A stretch of DNA of 64,000 nt from Sphingomonas sp. Leaf21. GTDB lineage: Bacteria; Pseudomonadota; Alphaproteobacteria; Sphingomonadales; Sphingomonadaceae. A model generated the notes under the pieces. That model worked only from the letters and a program-made list of their open reading frames with translations, did no database searches and was not told the DNA's origin. Where the stretch lies: the NCBI RefSeq assembly GCF_916858675.1, contig NZ_CAKASM010000014.1, positions 23,007 to 87,006 of the forward strand. The letters are read 5' to 3'. Shown in pieces: positions 16,829-26,014 of this stretch (position 1 is the stretch's first letter; each line of letters starts with the position of its first letter). Made by a program: the position numbers and the translations under genes.

Positions 16829-18184
16829 ATGACGTCCCATCTTCGCCCCGACCGGGCCGAGACGCGCCGACTGCTCGGGCTTGCCTGGCCGGTGGTGCTG
16901 ACCGGCCTCAACTGGACCATCCTGCACGTCACCGATGTCGTCGTGGTGGGCCGTGTCGGCGAGCATGAGGTCGCCGCGCTCTCCGCCAGTCGATCGCTGA
17001 CCTATGTCGCGATCGTCACCGGCCTGTCCTGGCTGTCGGGCGTGCTCGTCCGCGCCGCGCGCGCCGATGGGGCGGGGGACCTGCCCGAAACGGGGCAGGC
17101 GCTGCGCGACGGGCTGGTCCTGGGGGCGATGCTGGGGGTCGCGGCGATGCTGATCCTGGGGCTGGGCGGCGCGTTCCTGTTGCGCGCGATCGGGGTGACC
17201 CCGTCGTTGGTCGAGCCGGGCGCGCGCGTGGTCGCGGTGATGGCGCTGGGCTATCCCTTCCAGCTCGTGCTCGTCGCCGCCAGCTTCTTCCTGGAGGGGA
17301 TCAGCCGCCCGCGACGGGTGACGATGGTCAACCTGTCGATCCTGCCGATCAACGCGTTGCTTGCATGGGGGCTGGCTGGCGGCGAGATGGGGCTTCCCGC
17401 GCTGGGGGCGGTGGGTGCCGCCTGGGCCACCGTCATCGCCTCGGCGCTAGGCGCGGTGGCGATGGTGGCGAGCGCGACGACATTGCCGCGCGGCGGATTG
17501 CGCGGCGTGCGGCGGCTCGACCGCGCCGCCTGGAAGCCGACTCTGGCCGGTGCCTGGGGCCTGGCGCGATTCGGGCTGGTCCCCGCCATCGCTTCGGGGC
17601 TGGAGCTGGCGGGGTTTGCGATCCTGATCGCGCTGTCGACCCGGCTGGGCGATGCGACCGCGCATGGTTTCCAGATCGTCTTCTCGATCCACAACGTCAC
17701 CTTCGCACTGGCGCTGGGCCTGGGCTCGGCGGCGGGGGTGCGCGCGGGCAACGCGGTGGGCGAGGGCATGGCGAGCGCCGCCGTGCCGCGCACGCTGCTG
17801 GCGGTCGCGCTCGCCGCGCTGGCGATGGGGACGTGCAGCCTCGTGCTTCTCGCCGGGGCCGGGCCGGTAGTCCGGCTGTTCCCCGCCCAGCCCGAAGCGC
17901 ATGTGGCTGCGGTCGCGATGCTGATGATCTGGCTGCCCTTCATCCTGTTCGACGGGGTGCAGGTGGTGCTGGTCTATGCCTTGCGCTCGCTGGGCGATCA
18001 GGTCGCGGCGGGGATCAACAGCATCATCGCCTATTTCGTCGTCACCGGCGGCGCGGGCTGGTGGCTGGTCGAGCAGGGATGGGGCGCGCAGGGGCTCGCC
18101 ATGGCCTCGGGCGCGGGGATGCTCGTCGCCGCGCTGCTCCACGGTGCGCGGTTCGGGATCGTCGCGCGGCGGCTGCGGGGGTAG
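16829..18184 (+). CDS. MATE-family efflux transporter
   Basis: The 451-residue protein is hydrophobic throughout with about 12 predicted membrane helices in two homologous halves. It carries the MatE pattern: LAWPVVLTGLNWTILHVTDVVVVGRVGEHEV is the usual helix 1-2 region, shown here in outline, with LEGISRPRR near residue 155 and FDGVQVVLVYALRSLGD in the second half. It probably exports drugs or metabolites using Na+ or H+. The ATG follows aggagg. It stands alone downstream of the tRNA region. Confidence 0.88.
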   Translation: MTSHLRPDRAETRRLLGLAWPVVLTGLNWTILHVTDVVVVGRVGEHEVAALSASRSLTYVAIVTGLSWLSGVLVRAARADGAGDLPETGQALRDGLVLGAMLGVAAMLILGLGGAFLLRAIGVTPSLVEPGARVVAVMALGYPFQLVLVAASFFLEGISRPRRVTMVNLSILPINALLAWGLAGGEMGLPALGAVGAAWATVIASALGAVAMVASATTLPRGGLRGVRRLDRAAWKPTLAGAWGLARFGLVPAIASGLELAGFAILIALSTRLGDATAHGFQIVFSIHNVTFALALGLGSAAGVRAGNAVGEGMASAAVPRTLLAVALAALAMGTCSLVLLAGAGPVVRLFPAQPEAHVAAVAMLMIWLPFILFDGVQVVLVYALRSLGDQVAAGINSIIAYFVVTGGAGWWLVEQGWGAQGLAMASGAGMLVAALLHGARFGIVARRLRG

Positions 18185-18244
18185 CGTGGCCTTCGACGTG
18201 AACGGAGCGAGAGGGGCCTGGCGGGATTTCCCCGCCCCTGTCCG

Positions 18245-18970
18245 TCAGTTCCCGCCGCCCTCGCCCGCGAAGCTCAGGTCCAGCCGCTTGGAGCTGGGCG
18301 GCACGTCGAGCTTGGCCGAGTTGAAATCGATCGACGCGCCGGGGCCCAGCGTCCGTTGCTGCGGCGCGATCGCCCAGGAGAAGACGACGCGGCCCTGGGC
18401 ATCCTTCAGCTCGGCGCGAAGGTCGGGCACGCGCTGCTGATTCGAGGAGGGATTGATGATCTGGCCCGAAATGGCGAACAGTTCCGACCCGTTCTCCAGC
18501 TCGCGCCGCTCGATCGGGTTGGAGCGGAGTTCGAGCGCGGACTCGGTGCTGCCCAGGCCGAGCCAGCCGCCGATCCCCGGCATACCCGTCCACAGGATCG
18601 CCGCCGTCGCGATCAGCATCAACAGCCCCGCCGCGACCGCGCCGATCGTCCAGCGACGCACCGGGTTGCGACGCGCGCGAAAGGGAGCGCGGTGGGCGAA
18701 GGCGTCGAACCCGGCCTGGTCCTGCGACAGGATCGGCGGGGCGGGGGGCGGCACGATGACCGGCGGCGGGGCCGACGCCTCGACCCCGCCGTCCGGCGAC
18801 GCGCCGTCGGGGGCGGCCATCGCCACCGGCGGCAACGGCAATTCGGGTTCGGGCGGGGACTGGAACCAGCTGTGGCGGCAATTGGCGCAGCGCACGGTCC
18901 GACCCTCTGGCCCGATCGCGCTGTCGGGCACCAGATAGCGGGTGCGGCACTCGGGGCATTCGAGGATCAT
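18245..18970 (-). CDS. MJ0042-type zinc-finger membrane protein
   Basis: A 241-residue protein whose N-terminus has a zinc ribbon of the MJ0042 type: CPECRTRY at 5-12 and CANCRHSW about 20 residues later. A proline-rich linker, one membrane helix near 135-155, and a C-terminal periplasmic domain (ISGQIINPS, LRAELKDAQG) with a DUF3426-like look follow. The start at 18970 is the first ATG that gives this layout. It is divergent from ftsE with 144 bp between. Function unknown. Confidence 0.82.
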   Translation of the reverse strand: MILECPECRTRYLVPDSAIGPEGRTVRCANCRHSWFQSPPEPELPLPPVAMAAPDGASPDGGVEASAPPPVIVPPPAPPILSQDQAGFDAFAHRAPFRARRNPVRRWTIGAVAAGLLMLIATAAILWTGMPGIGGWLGLGSTESALELRSNPIERRELENGSELFAISGQIINPSSNQQRVPDLRAELKDAQGRVVFSWAIAPQQRTLGPGASIDFNSAKLDVPPSSKRLDLSFAGEGGGN

Positions 18971-19114
18971 GCGGGCGGGCACTTCAACGGACAGGACGGA
19001 GCGGCGGACGGACGGGCCATCGGCTTCATGTCCCCCCACAGGTCCAGTAAGCACGCCGCCCATATGCGTGGCAAGCTTGAAGCGCGGGGCGGGCCATGCC
19101 AAGGCCCTGCAAGC

Positions 19115-19861
19115 ATGGCGAACATCGTCCAGTTCGAAAATGTCGGCCTGCGCTACGGCGCGGGCGAGGAAACCCTGTGCGACGTCAGCTTTACGCTGCG
19201 CTCGGGGCAATTCTATTTCCTGACCGGGGCCAGTGGCGCGGGCAAGACGTCGCTGCTGCGCCTTTTATATCTGTCGCAGCGTCCCAGTCGGGGAATCATC
19301 CGGCTATTTGGTGAGGATGCGGTGATCCTGCCGCGCGACCGCCTGCCCGGATTCCGGCGGAGGATCGGGGTGGTGTTCCAGGATTTCCGCCTGATCCCGC
19401 ATCTGTCGGCGGCGGACAACATGGCGCTGCCGCTGCGTGTCGCCGGGATGGCCGAATCGGAGATCGCACGGGCGGTGCGCGAGATGCTGGCGTGGATCGG
19501 CCTGTCCGAGCGCGCAGGCGCGCGGCCCGCGACGCTGTCGGGCGGCGAGCAACAGCGGGTGGCGATCGCCCGCGCGGTGATCGCGCGCCCCGAACTGCTG
19601 GTCGCCGACGAGCCGACCGGCAATGTCGATCCGGTGATGGCGGAGCGGCTGCTCCATCTCTTCCAGTCGCTCCACCGGCTGGGTACGACGGTGGTGATGG
19701 CGACGCATGACTGGCATCTGATCGACCGGGTGCCCGGCGCGTACCATTTGCACCTCGACCATGGGCGGCTGGTCGATCCCGATCTGCCCGATCCCACCCT
19801 GCCCCCCGCGTCGGCGCCGATGGAGCCGCGTCCCTCGACCATCGTGCGGAGCGGGCTGTGA
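19115..19861 (+). CDS. ftsE: cell division ATP-binding protein FtsE
   Basis: The 248-residue ABC ATPase has Walker A GASGAGKT (38-45), Q89, signature LSGGE (141-145), Walker B with D165-E166 and the switch H198. Together with FtsX it forms a membrane complex that activates peptidoglycan hydrolases at the division septum. It is about 20 residues longer than the usual FtsE because of a Pro-rich tail. The next gene, FtsX, begins inside its stop codon. An in-frame upstream extension to 18356 overlaps the opposite gene and was discarded. Confidence 0.9.
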   Translation: MANIVQFENVGLRYGAGEETLCDVSFTLRSGQFYFLTGASGAGKTSLLRLLYLSQRPSRGIIRLFGEDAVILPRDRLPGFRRRIGVVFQDFRLIPHLSAADNMALPLRVAGMAESEIARAVREMLAWIGLSERAGARPATLSGGEQQRVAIARAVIARPELLVADEPTGNVDPVMAERLLHLFQSLHRLGTTVVMATHDWHLIDRVPGAYHLHLDHGRLVDPDLPDPTLPPASAPMEPRPSTIVRSGL

Positions 19862-20757
19862 CGCGGGGGGGCAAGCCACGCGCGACGGGAGCGGAGGCGC
19901 GGGCGCTCGACGATGTCGGTGGCGCGCACGTCATGAGCTGGGTGATCGCGATCATGCTGTTCCTGACGCTGTTGGCGGGCGCGGCGGGACTGGGCACGGC
20001 GCGCGCGGCGGGGGCGCTCGATCGGCAGATGGCGGGGCGGCTGACCGTCCAGATCGTCGAGGGCGAGGCGCAGCGCCGCGACGCGGCGGCGGCGCGCGTG
20101 CTGGCGGTGCTGCGCGGCCTGCCCGACGTCGCCCGCGCGACCCCGGTGCCGCAGGCCGATCTCGCGCGCATGTTGCAACCCTGGCTGGGCGCGGATGCGG
20201 CCGCCGCCGGGCTGCCGGTGCCCGCGCTGATCGACGTCGACCTGAAGACCGACGAAGCGGCCACCGTCGCGCGCGTCGGCGCGGCGGTGGCGCGTGCCAG
20301 CCCGGCGGCGCGCGTCGATGCACATGCGACCTGGCTGGGTCCGGTCGGGCGGCTGCTCGACACCGCCGCCTGGCTGGCGGGGGCGATCATCCTGCTGATG
20401 CTGGGGGCGACGACGGCGGTGGTCATGCTGGCGGCGCGCGCCGGGCTGGAGGCGCACCGCGCGACGATCGAGGTCATCCACATGCTGGGCGCCACCGACC
20501 GGCAGGTCGCCCGGCTGTTCCAGCGGCGGATCGCGCTCGATGCCGGTATCGGCGCGGCGGGCGGCAGCCTGGTCGCGGGCGTCCTGATCGCATTCGTCGC
20601 GCGACAGGTCGGCGCCCTCGATTCGGAATTGCTGAGCGGGATGCAATTGGGGGCGGGGGATGTCGCGCTGATGATCGCGCTGCCCTTCGCCTTCGTCGCG
20701 CTGGCCGTGGTCGCGGCGCGACTGGCGGTGCTCGCGCAGATGCGGCGGATGCTCTGA
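19858..20757 (+). CDS. ftsX: FtsX-like division permease
   Basis: The 299-residue membrane protein fits FtsX: a short cytosolic N-terminus, a first helix at about 26-48, an extracytoplasmic domain, then three helices near 165-190, 215-240 and 270-295 typical of the FtsX/MacB permease. HRATIEVIHMLGATDRQVARLF is the coupling-helix region facing FtsE. A GTG start overlaps the ftsE stop (GTGA). Sequence is divergent, but position next to ftsE makes the call reliable. Confidence 0.87.
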   Translation: MTRGGKPRATGAEARALDDVGGAHVMSWVIAIMLFLTLLAGAAGLGTARAAGALDRQMAGRLTVQIVEGEAQRRDAAAARVLAVLRGLPDVARATPVPQADLARMLQPWLGADAAAAGLPVPALIDVDLKTDEAATVARVGAAVARASPAARVDAHATWLGPVGRLLDTAAWLAGAIILLMLGATTAVVMLAARAGLEAHRATIEVIHMLGATDRQVARLFQRRIALDAGIGAAGGSLVAGVLIAFVARQVGALDSELLSGMQLGAGDVALMIALPFAFVALAVVAARLAVLAQMRRML

Positions 20758-21290
20758 TGCTGCGGCTGTTCGGCCTGGTCGCGCTCGTCTGGAGCCTGGG
20801 GTTCGCGGCGTTCATGCTGACCCTGCCGCATCCGCTGGAGCACAATACCACCGATGCGATCGTGGTCCCGACCGGCGGACCGGGGCGGATCGATCGCGGC
20901 ATCGCCCTGCTCCAGGCGCATCAGGCCAAGCGGATGCTGGTCACCGGCGTCGCGCCGGGCGTACGGCCGATCGACCTGGCGCGAACCTACAGGACGTCGC
21001 CCAAGCTGTTCGCCTGTTGCATCGACCTGGGCGCGGAGGCGGTCGACACCCGCTCCAACGCCGAGGAGACGGCCAATTGGGTACGGCAGCACGGCTATCG
21101 CACCGTGCGGCTGGTCACCTCCGACTGGCATCTGCCGCGCGCGCGCATGGAACTGACCGCCGCATTGGGACGCGACGTGCTGGTGCTGGGCGACGGGGTT
21201 CCGTCCGACCCGCGGATCGGGACGCTGGTCAACGAATATAACAAGCTGATCCTGCGCCGGATCGCGCTTTGGACGGGAGTGGGGGCGTGA
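20757..21290 (+). CDS. YdcF-family (DUF218) membrane-anchored protein
   Basis: A 177-residue protein with one N-terminal hydrophobic segment and a DUF218 domain: DAIVVPTGGPGRIDRGIALL at about 33-52, the conserved SNAEETANW near 100, and TSDWHLPRARME near 120. DUF218 proteins such as YdcF and SanA are linked to envelope or wall precursors, but their chemistry is not settled. The start overlaps the ftsX stop (TGATG), and plsC follows by another overlap, so it is part of an envelope operon. Confidence 0.85.
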   Translation: MLRLFGLVALVWSLGFAAFMLTLPHPLEHNTTDAIVVPTGGPGRIDRGIALLQAHQAKRMLVTGVAPGVRPIDLARTYRTSPKLFACCIDLGAEAVDTRSNAEETANWVRQHGYRTVRLVTSDWHLPRARMELTAALGRDVLVLGDGVPSDPRIGTLVNEYNKLILRRIALWTGVGA

Positions 21291-21982
21291 TCCTGTTTCG
21301 CAACATCATGTTCGTGGCGATCTTCTATCCGGTGTCGGCGGTGATGGCGCTGCTGTCGCCGCTGATCGCGGTCGGGGGGCGGCGCGCGGTGGTCCATTGG
21401 GCGACGAGCTGGACGCGCTTCCACCGGATCTGCACCCGCTGGATCCTGGGCATCCGCGTCCGGGTCGAAGGGACGCGGCCGACGACGCCCGCGCTTTACC
21501 CCGCCAAGCATCAGGCGATGTTCGAGACGATGGAGCTGCAACGCATCCTGGGCGCTCCCGCCATGGTGCTGAAGCGTGAACTGGCCAACATCCCGCTCTG
21601 GGGCTGGGCGGTGCGCAAATATGGCGCGATCGTCGTCGACCGTTCGGCGTCGGCGAAGGCTATGCGCGGGATGATGCGCGATGCCCAGGTCGCGGTGAAA
21701 CAGGGCCGCGCGATCATGATCTTTCCCGAAGGCACGCGGGTCAAACCCGGCGAGATGCCGCCGCTGAAGCCCGGCTTCGCGGGGCTTTATCGGATGCTGA
21801 ACCTGCCGGTGGTGCCGGTCGCGACCGATTCGGGGCTGGTCTGGCCGCGAAAGGGCCTGAAGCGGCCGGGGGTGGTCACGCTTCGCTTCGGCGAGGTGAT
21901 CCCGCCGGGCCTGCCGCGCGCGGAGGCGGAGGCGCGGGTTCACGCCGCGATGAATGCGCTGGAGCAAAATCCTCCCCTGTAA
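21287..21982 (+). CDS. plsC: 1-acyl-sn-glycerol-3-phosphate acyltransferase
   Basis: The 231-residue enzyme adds the second acyl chain to lysophosphatidate in membrane lipid synthesis. An N-terminal membrane helix is followed by the acyltransferase block. Motif I is H75-x4-E80 (KHQAMFETME) rather than the common HX4D, and FPEGTR near 148 is the glycerophosphate-binding motif. GTG start overlaps the ydcF stop (GTGA); an in-frame TTG at 21269 is the alternative. The last codons and stop lie in an intergenic repeat. Confidence 0.88.
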   Translation: MILFRNIMFVAIFYPVSAVMALLSPLIAVGGRRAVVHWATSWTRFHRICTRWILGIRVRVEGTRPTTPALYPAKHQAMFETMELQRILGAPAMVLKRELANIPLWGWAVRKYGAIVVDRSASAKAMRGMMRDAQVAVKQGRAIMIFPEGTRVKPGEMPPLKPGFAGLYRMLNLPVVPVATDSGLVWPRKGLKRPGVVTLRFGEVIPPGLPRAEAEARVHAAMNALEQNPPL

Positions 21983-22107
21983 GGGGAGGGGGACCGCCGC
22001 GAAGCGGTGGTGGAGGGGGTGTGCCGCTGGGGACGTCGCCTGTGGCGCTGCCCCTCCACCACCCGGCTGCGCCAGGCGGTCCCCCTCCCCAAGCCTAGCT
22101 TGGAAAG
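21971..22107. repeat. intergenic palindromic repeat, family B, copy 1
   Basis: About 137 bp with blocks ggggagggggaccgccgcgaagcggtggtggagggg-like at one end, written here in outline, and their near-complement (cccctccaccacccggctgcgcc, then aggcggtccccctcccc) at the other. The same blocks recur at 63857-63985. The first arm overlaps the end of plsC, including its stop codon. Confidence 0.75.
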
Positions 22108-22114
22108 GATTCTA

Positions 22115-23026
22115 TCAGCCTTCGTGACTCCGTCCGAAATCCTCGCGCGCGTCGTCCTGGCCCTGGTCGATGATCGAGCGGCGGATGGTGCGGGTGCGGC
22201 TGAACAGGTCGAACAGCTCGTCGCCCTTGCCCCAGCGGATTGCGCGTTGAAGCTGGCTCAGATCCTCCGAGAATCGCTGGAGCATCTCCAGTACCGCCTC
22301 GCGATTGGTCAGGAACACGTCGCGCCACATGGTCGGGTCGGATGCGGCGATGCGGGTGAAGTCGCGAAAGCCACCGGCCGAATATTTGATGACCTCGGAC
22401 TGGGTCACCTCCTCCAGGTCGCTCGCGGTGCCGACGATGGTATAGGCGATCAGGTGGGGCAGATGGCTGGTGACGGCGAGCACGCGGTCGTGATGGTCGG
22501 GCGCCATCAACTCGACGTCGGCGCCCAGCCGTCGCCAGAACTCGGCCACCCGCTCCACGCCGAGCGCGTCCGCGCCCTCGGGCGGGGTGACGATGCACCA
22601 GCGCTTCTGGAACAGCGTGGCGAAGCCCGCTTCCGGCCCGCTGCGCTCGGTGCCAGCGACGGGGTGGGCGGGGATGATCGTTGCGCCCGGCAGCGCCTCG
22701 GTCAGCGCGGCGAGCACGGCGGCCTTGCAACTGCCCACGTCGGAAACGATGGCGTCCTCGGGCAGGTCGTCGGCGAACTCGGCCGCGACCGCACCCATCG
22801 CGCCGACGGGCACGCACAGGATCACGAAGTCGGCATCGATCACGCTCGCGCCCGCCGTGTCCGCGACATCGTCGGCCAGGTCGAGCGCGCGTACCGTCTC
22901 GCGCACCTGCGGGTCGGCGTCGTAAGCGGTGATGCGCGCGGTCGGCATCGCCTTGCGCGTCGCCCGCGCGACCGAAGAGCCGATCAGGCCGAGCCCGATA
23001 ATCGTGATCCGCGCGAAAGGCAGCAT
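22115..23026 (-). CDS. tyrA: prephenate/arogenate (cyclohexadienyl) dehydrogenase
   Basis: The 303-residue enzyme catalyses the oxidative decarboxylation of prephenate or arogenate in tyrosine synthesis. The NAD(P) motif is IIGLGLIGSS (9-18). HPVAGTERSGPEAG near 118 and HDRVLAVTSHLPHLIAY near 178 are the conserved substrate and catalytic segments of the TyrA family, and HDR supplies a conserved histidine. There is no fused chorismate mutase. Its start overlaps the hisC stop, so hisC-tyrA is an operon, a common alphaproteobacterial pair. Confidence 0.9.
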   Translation of the reverse strand: MLPFARITIIGLGLIGSSVARATRKAMPTARITAYDADPQVRETVRALDLADDVADTAGASVIDADFVILCVPVGAMGAVAAEFADDLPEDAIVSDVGSCKAAVLAALTEALPGATIIPAHPVAGTERSGPEAGFATLFQKRWCIVTPPEGADALGVERVAEFWRRLGADVELMAPDHHDRVLAVTSHLPHLIAYTIVGTASDLEEVTQSEVIKYSAGGFRDFTRIAASDPTMWRDVFLTNREAVLEMLQRFSEDLSQLQRAIRWGKGDELFDLFSRTRTIRRSIIDQGQDDAREDFGRSHEG

Positions 23027-24144
23027 TACGCGGCGTCTACCATCGCACGCAGCGCCGCCACGACGCCCCTCACTTCAACCTCGGTGCCGATCGTGATGCG
23101 CAGGCCATGGCCCAGCCCCTGGCTCGGCAGCCAGCGGACGATATATCCGGCGTCCATCAGCCCGTGATAGGCGCGCTCGGCGGTCAGTGCGCCCTCGAAC
23201 AGCACCAGCGAGAAATTGGCCTTGGACGGCACGCAGCGCAGCCCCGCATTGCCGAGACCCGCAACCTGTTCCTCGAACCAGCCGAGCCATTGCGCATTAT
23301 GCGCGCGCGACGCCGCGACGAAGGCGCGGTCGCGGATCGCCTCGATCGCGGCGTTCTGCCCGGCGATCGTGACGTTGAACGGCGCGCGGATTCGGTGCAG
23401 CGCGTCGATGATCGGCGCGGCGGCATAGCCCCAGCCGATCCGCTCGGCGGCGAGGCCATGGATCTTGGAGAAGGTGCGCGACACCAGCACGTTCGATGCG
23501 GACTCGGCCAGTGCCAGTCCGCCGTCATCCTCGCCTTGCTCCAGATATTCGGCATAGGCCTGGTCGAGGACCAGCAGGACATGCGGCGGCAGCCCGGCAT
23601 GGAGCCGCGCGATCTCGCCCGCGCCCGCATAGGTGCCGGTGGGATTGTTGGGGTTCGCGACGAAGACGACCTTCGTCTTCCCGGTCACCGCCGCCAGGAT
23701 CGCGTCGACATCGGTGGCATAGTCGTGATCGGCGACCACCACCGGCTCTGCGCCGACGCGCCGCGTGGCGATCTCATAGACCGCGAAGCCATAGCGGACA
23801 TGGATGATCTCGTCCCCCGGCCCGGCGAACGCGCCCGCCGCCAGATGGAGGATTTCGTCCGAGCCCGTGCCATAGATGATCCGCGCCGGGTCGAGCCCAT
23901 GCACCTCGCCGATGGCGTGGCGCAATTCCGTCGCCCCCGCATCGGGGTAGCGTTCCAGCCTGGCGGCGGCGGCGGCGAAGGCGGCGCGCGCCTTCTCGCT
24001 CGTCCCCAGCGGATTCTCGTTGGACGACAGCTTGGCGACCTTGCGCCCGTCATCGGTCGTCGCGCGGCCGGGGACATAGGGCGCGATGGCCTTGACCCAG
24101 GAGATCGGTTCGGGGGCTTTGAGCTCGGTCATGCGACCCGCCAT
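23026..24144 (-). CDS. hisC: histidinol-phosphate aminotransferase
   Basis: A PLP-dependent class II aminotransferase of about 372 residues that makes L-histidinol phosphate and often also serves in aromatic amino-acid transamination, fitting its pairing with tyrA. Visible are LSSNENPLG near 37, the PLP-binding NPNNPTG near 165, DQAYAEY near 200 and the catalytic lysine in RTFSKIHGLA near 225. I favour the ATG at 24144, preceded by gagg; the ATG at 24132 is also possible. It is divergent from metX. Confidence 0.92.
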   Translation of the reverse strand: MAGRMTELKAPEPISWVKAIAPYVPGRATTDDGRKVAKLSSNENPLGTSEKARAAFAAAAARLERYPDAGATELRHAIGEVHGLDPARIIYGTGSDEILHLAAGAFAGPGDEIIHVRYGFAVYEIATRRVGAEPVVVADHDYATDVDAILAAVTGKTKVVFVANPNNPTGTYAGAGEIARLHAGLPPHVLLVLDQAYAEYLEQGEDDGGLALAESASNVLVSRTFSKIHGLAAERIGWGYAAAPIIDALHRIRAPFNVTIAGQNAAIEAIRDRAFVAASRAHNAQWLGWFEEQVAGLGNAGLRCVPSKANFSLVLFEGALTAERAYHGLMDAGYIVRWLPSQGLGHGLRITIGTEVEVRGVVAALRAMVDAA

Positions 24145-24196
24145 AGCGGCCTCGCCCTTGCGTTGCCAAGCATCGCGGCCTAGCTGATATCGCTCC

Positions 24197-25357
24197 ATGG
24201 CCGCTTCCGTTTCCGCTTTATCCCACAGCGACGACCAGCGTTTCGGTCTGTCGCGGCATGTCGTGCTGCCGGGGCCGCTCCGGCTCGACGGCGGCGGGCT
24301 CCTGTCCCCGGTCGAGATCGGGTATGAGACCTATGGCACGCTGAACGCCGATGGCTCCAACGCGATCCTGATCTGCCACGCGCTGACCGGCGACCAGCAT
24401 GTCGCCTCGCCCCATCCGCGCACCGGCAAACCCGGCTGGTGGACGCGGCTGGTGGGAGAGGGCAAGCCGATCGACCCGACGCGGCATTTCATCATCTGTT
24501 CGAACGTCATCGGCAGCTGCATGGGATCGTCGGGCCCGGCGACCATCGACCCCTCCACGTCCGAGCCCTGGGGCATGCGCTTCCCGGTCATCACCATCCG
24601 CGACATGGTGCGGGCGCAAGCGATGCTGCTCGACCATCTGGGCGTCGGCCAGTTGAAGGCGGTGGTCGGCGGGTCGATGGGGGGGATGCAGGCGCTGAGC
24701 TGGGCCGCCACCTTCCCCGAGCGGGTGCGCGCCTGCGTCATGGTCGCCTCGACCGCGCGGCATTCGGCGCAGAACATCGCCTTTCACGAGGTCGGGCGGC
24801 AGGCGATCATGGCCGATCCGAAATGGCGGAGCGGGGCCTATTACGAGGCGAACGATCCACCTGCGGCGGGCCTGGCGGTGGCGCGGATGGCGGCGCACAT
24901 CACCTATCTGTCCGAGGCGGGGCTGACCGAGAAGTTCGGGCGGCGGCTGCAAGCCCGGCCCGACCGGCCGGACGGGGCCAAGAGCTTCGGCTTCGACGCC
25001 GATTTCCAGGTGGAGAGCTATCTCCGCCATCAGGGATTGAGCTTCGTCGACCGGTTCGACGCCAACTCCTATCTCTACATCACCCGCGCGCTCGACTATT
25101 TCGACCTGGCCGAGGAGCATGGCGGACTGCTCGCCAACGCGTTCCGGGGGACCAGCACGCGCTTCTGCCTGGTCAGCTTCGACACCGACTGGCTCTATCC
25201 CACGTCCGAGTCGCGCGCCGTGGTTCAGGCGCTGAACGCGGCGGGTGCGGCGGCGAGCTTCGTCGAACTGTCGAGCCCCTATGGTCACGACGCCTTCCTG
25301 CTCGAGGCGCCGGAGATGAACCGGGTGATCGACGGTTTCCTGCGGGCCGAGCCATGA
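24197..25357 (+). CDS. metX: homoserine O-acetyltransferase
   Basis: The 386-residue alpha/beta-hydrolase acylates L-homoserine in methionine synthesis. The catalytic triad is visible: nucleophile S160 in GGSMGGM, D331 in DTDWLYP and H364 in [16 protein letters not shown] near 42 and CHALTGDQH near 60 are family marks. MetX-type enzymes use acetyl-CoA or in some lineages succinyl-CoA; the acyl donor is not decided here. metW starts 4 nt inside the metX stop region, a conserved pair. Confidence 0.93.
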   Translation: MAASVSALSHSDDQRFGLSRHVVLPGPLRLDGGGLLSPVEIGYETYGTLNADGSNAILICHALTGDQHVASPHPRTGKPGWWTRLVGEGKPIDPTRHFIICSNVIGSCMGSSGPATIDPSTSEPWGMRFPVITIRDMVRAQAMLLDHLGVGQLKAVVGGSMGGMQALSWAATFPERVRACVMVASTARHSAQNIAFHEVGRQAIMADPKWRSGAYYEANDPPAAGLAVARMAAHITYLSEAGLTEKFGRRLQARPDRPDGAKSFGFDADFQVESYLRHQGLSFVDRFDANSYLYITRALDYFDLAEEHGGLLANAFRGTSTRFCLVSFDTDWLYPTSESRAVVQALNAAGAAASFVELSSPYGHDAFLLEAPEMNRVIDGFLRAEP

Positions 25358-25947
25358 GCGAGACACTGCGTCCCGATCTGGCGATCATCGCCGCGCATGT
25401 CGCGCCGGGTGCGCGGGTGCTCGACATCGGCTGCGGCGACGGACAGTTGATGGCCGCGCTGCGGGACGAGGCGGGCGTGGACGCGCGCGGGCTGGAGATC
25501 GATCCCGCCAATGTCGCCTCGGCCGTCGCGCGCGGGCTGGCGGTGGTGCAGGGCGACGCGGATGTCGACCTGGCGGGCTATCCCGACAAGGGGTTCGACT
25601 ATGCGATCCTGAGCCAGACGTTGCAGACCGCGCGCGCGCCCGACCAGGTGCTCGACCACCTGCTCCGCATCGGGAGCCGCGCCTTCGTCTCCTTCCCCAA
25701 TTTCGCGCATTGGCGGGTGCGGCTGTCGCTCCTGTGGGGCGGGCGGATGCCGGTGACGCCGCTGCTGCCCGAACAATGGTATGACACGCCCAACATCCAC
25801 CATGTGACGATCGACGATTTCCGCGCCTTCGTCCGCCAGCGGCGGATCACGGTCGAGGGCAGCTGGTTCCTGTCGCGCGGCCGCCCGACCAGCGCGGCGG
25901 CGGCGAATTTCCGGGCCGAACATGCGGTATTTCTATTACGTCGTTGA
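25354..25947 (+). CDS. metW: methionine biosynthesis protein MetW
   Basis: A 197-residue SAM-dependent methyltransferase-fold protein: [12 protein letters not shown] is motif I, and [21 protein letters not shown] and [21 protein letters not shown] are hallmarks of MetW. It is thought to partner MetX and stimulate its acyltransferase activity. The ATG overlaps the metX stop (ATGA), so translation is likely coupled. Confidence 0.93.
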   Translation: MSETLRPDLAIIAAHVAPGARVLDIGCGDGQLMAALRDEAGVDARGLEIDPANVASAVARGLAVVQGDADVDLAGYPDKGFDYAILSQTLQTARAPDQVLDHLLRIGSRAFVSFPNFAHWRVRLSLLWGGRMPVTPLLPEQWYDTPNIHHVTIDDFRAFVRQRRITVEGSWFLSRGRPTSAAAANFRAEHAVFLLRR

Positions 25948-25962
25948 AACGACTACAGCAGC

Positions 25963-25988
25963 GGAACTTTATCTCGATCAAGATTGTT
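25963..25988 (+). promoter_or_regulatory. EcfG-like stress promoter for the response regulator
   Basis: The sequence ggaac (25963-25967), a 17-nt spacer and tgtt (25985-25988) resembles the GGAAC-N16/17-CGTT promoter of the alphaproteobacterial general stress sigma factor EcfG. It ends 26 nt ahead of the response-regulator ATG, a sensible promoter distance. One base of the -10 part differs from the usual form. No experimental evidence. Confidence 0.4.
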
Positions 25989-26014
25989 GAGCGGGAAAGT
26001 GACGGGAATTTGAC

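Noticed and set aside
18356..19114. N-terminal extension of ftsE
   Set aside because: It would overlap most of the zinc-finger gene on the other strand and lacks any ABC similarity; the ATG at 19115 gives a normal FtsE start.
24145..24196. SAM riboswitch ahead of metX
   Set aside because: Only 52 bp separate hisC and metX and no SAM-II or SAM-V pattern is visible.
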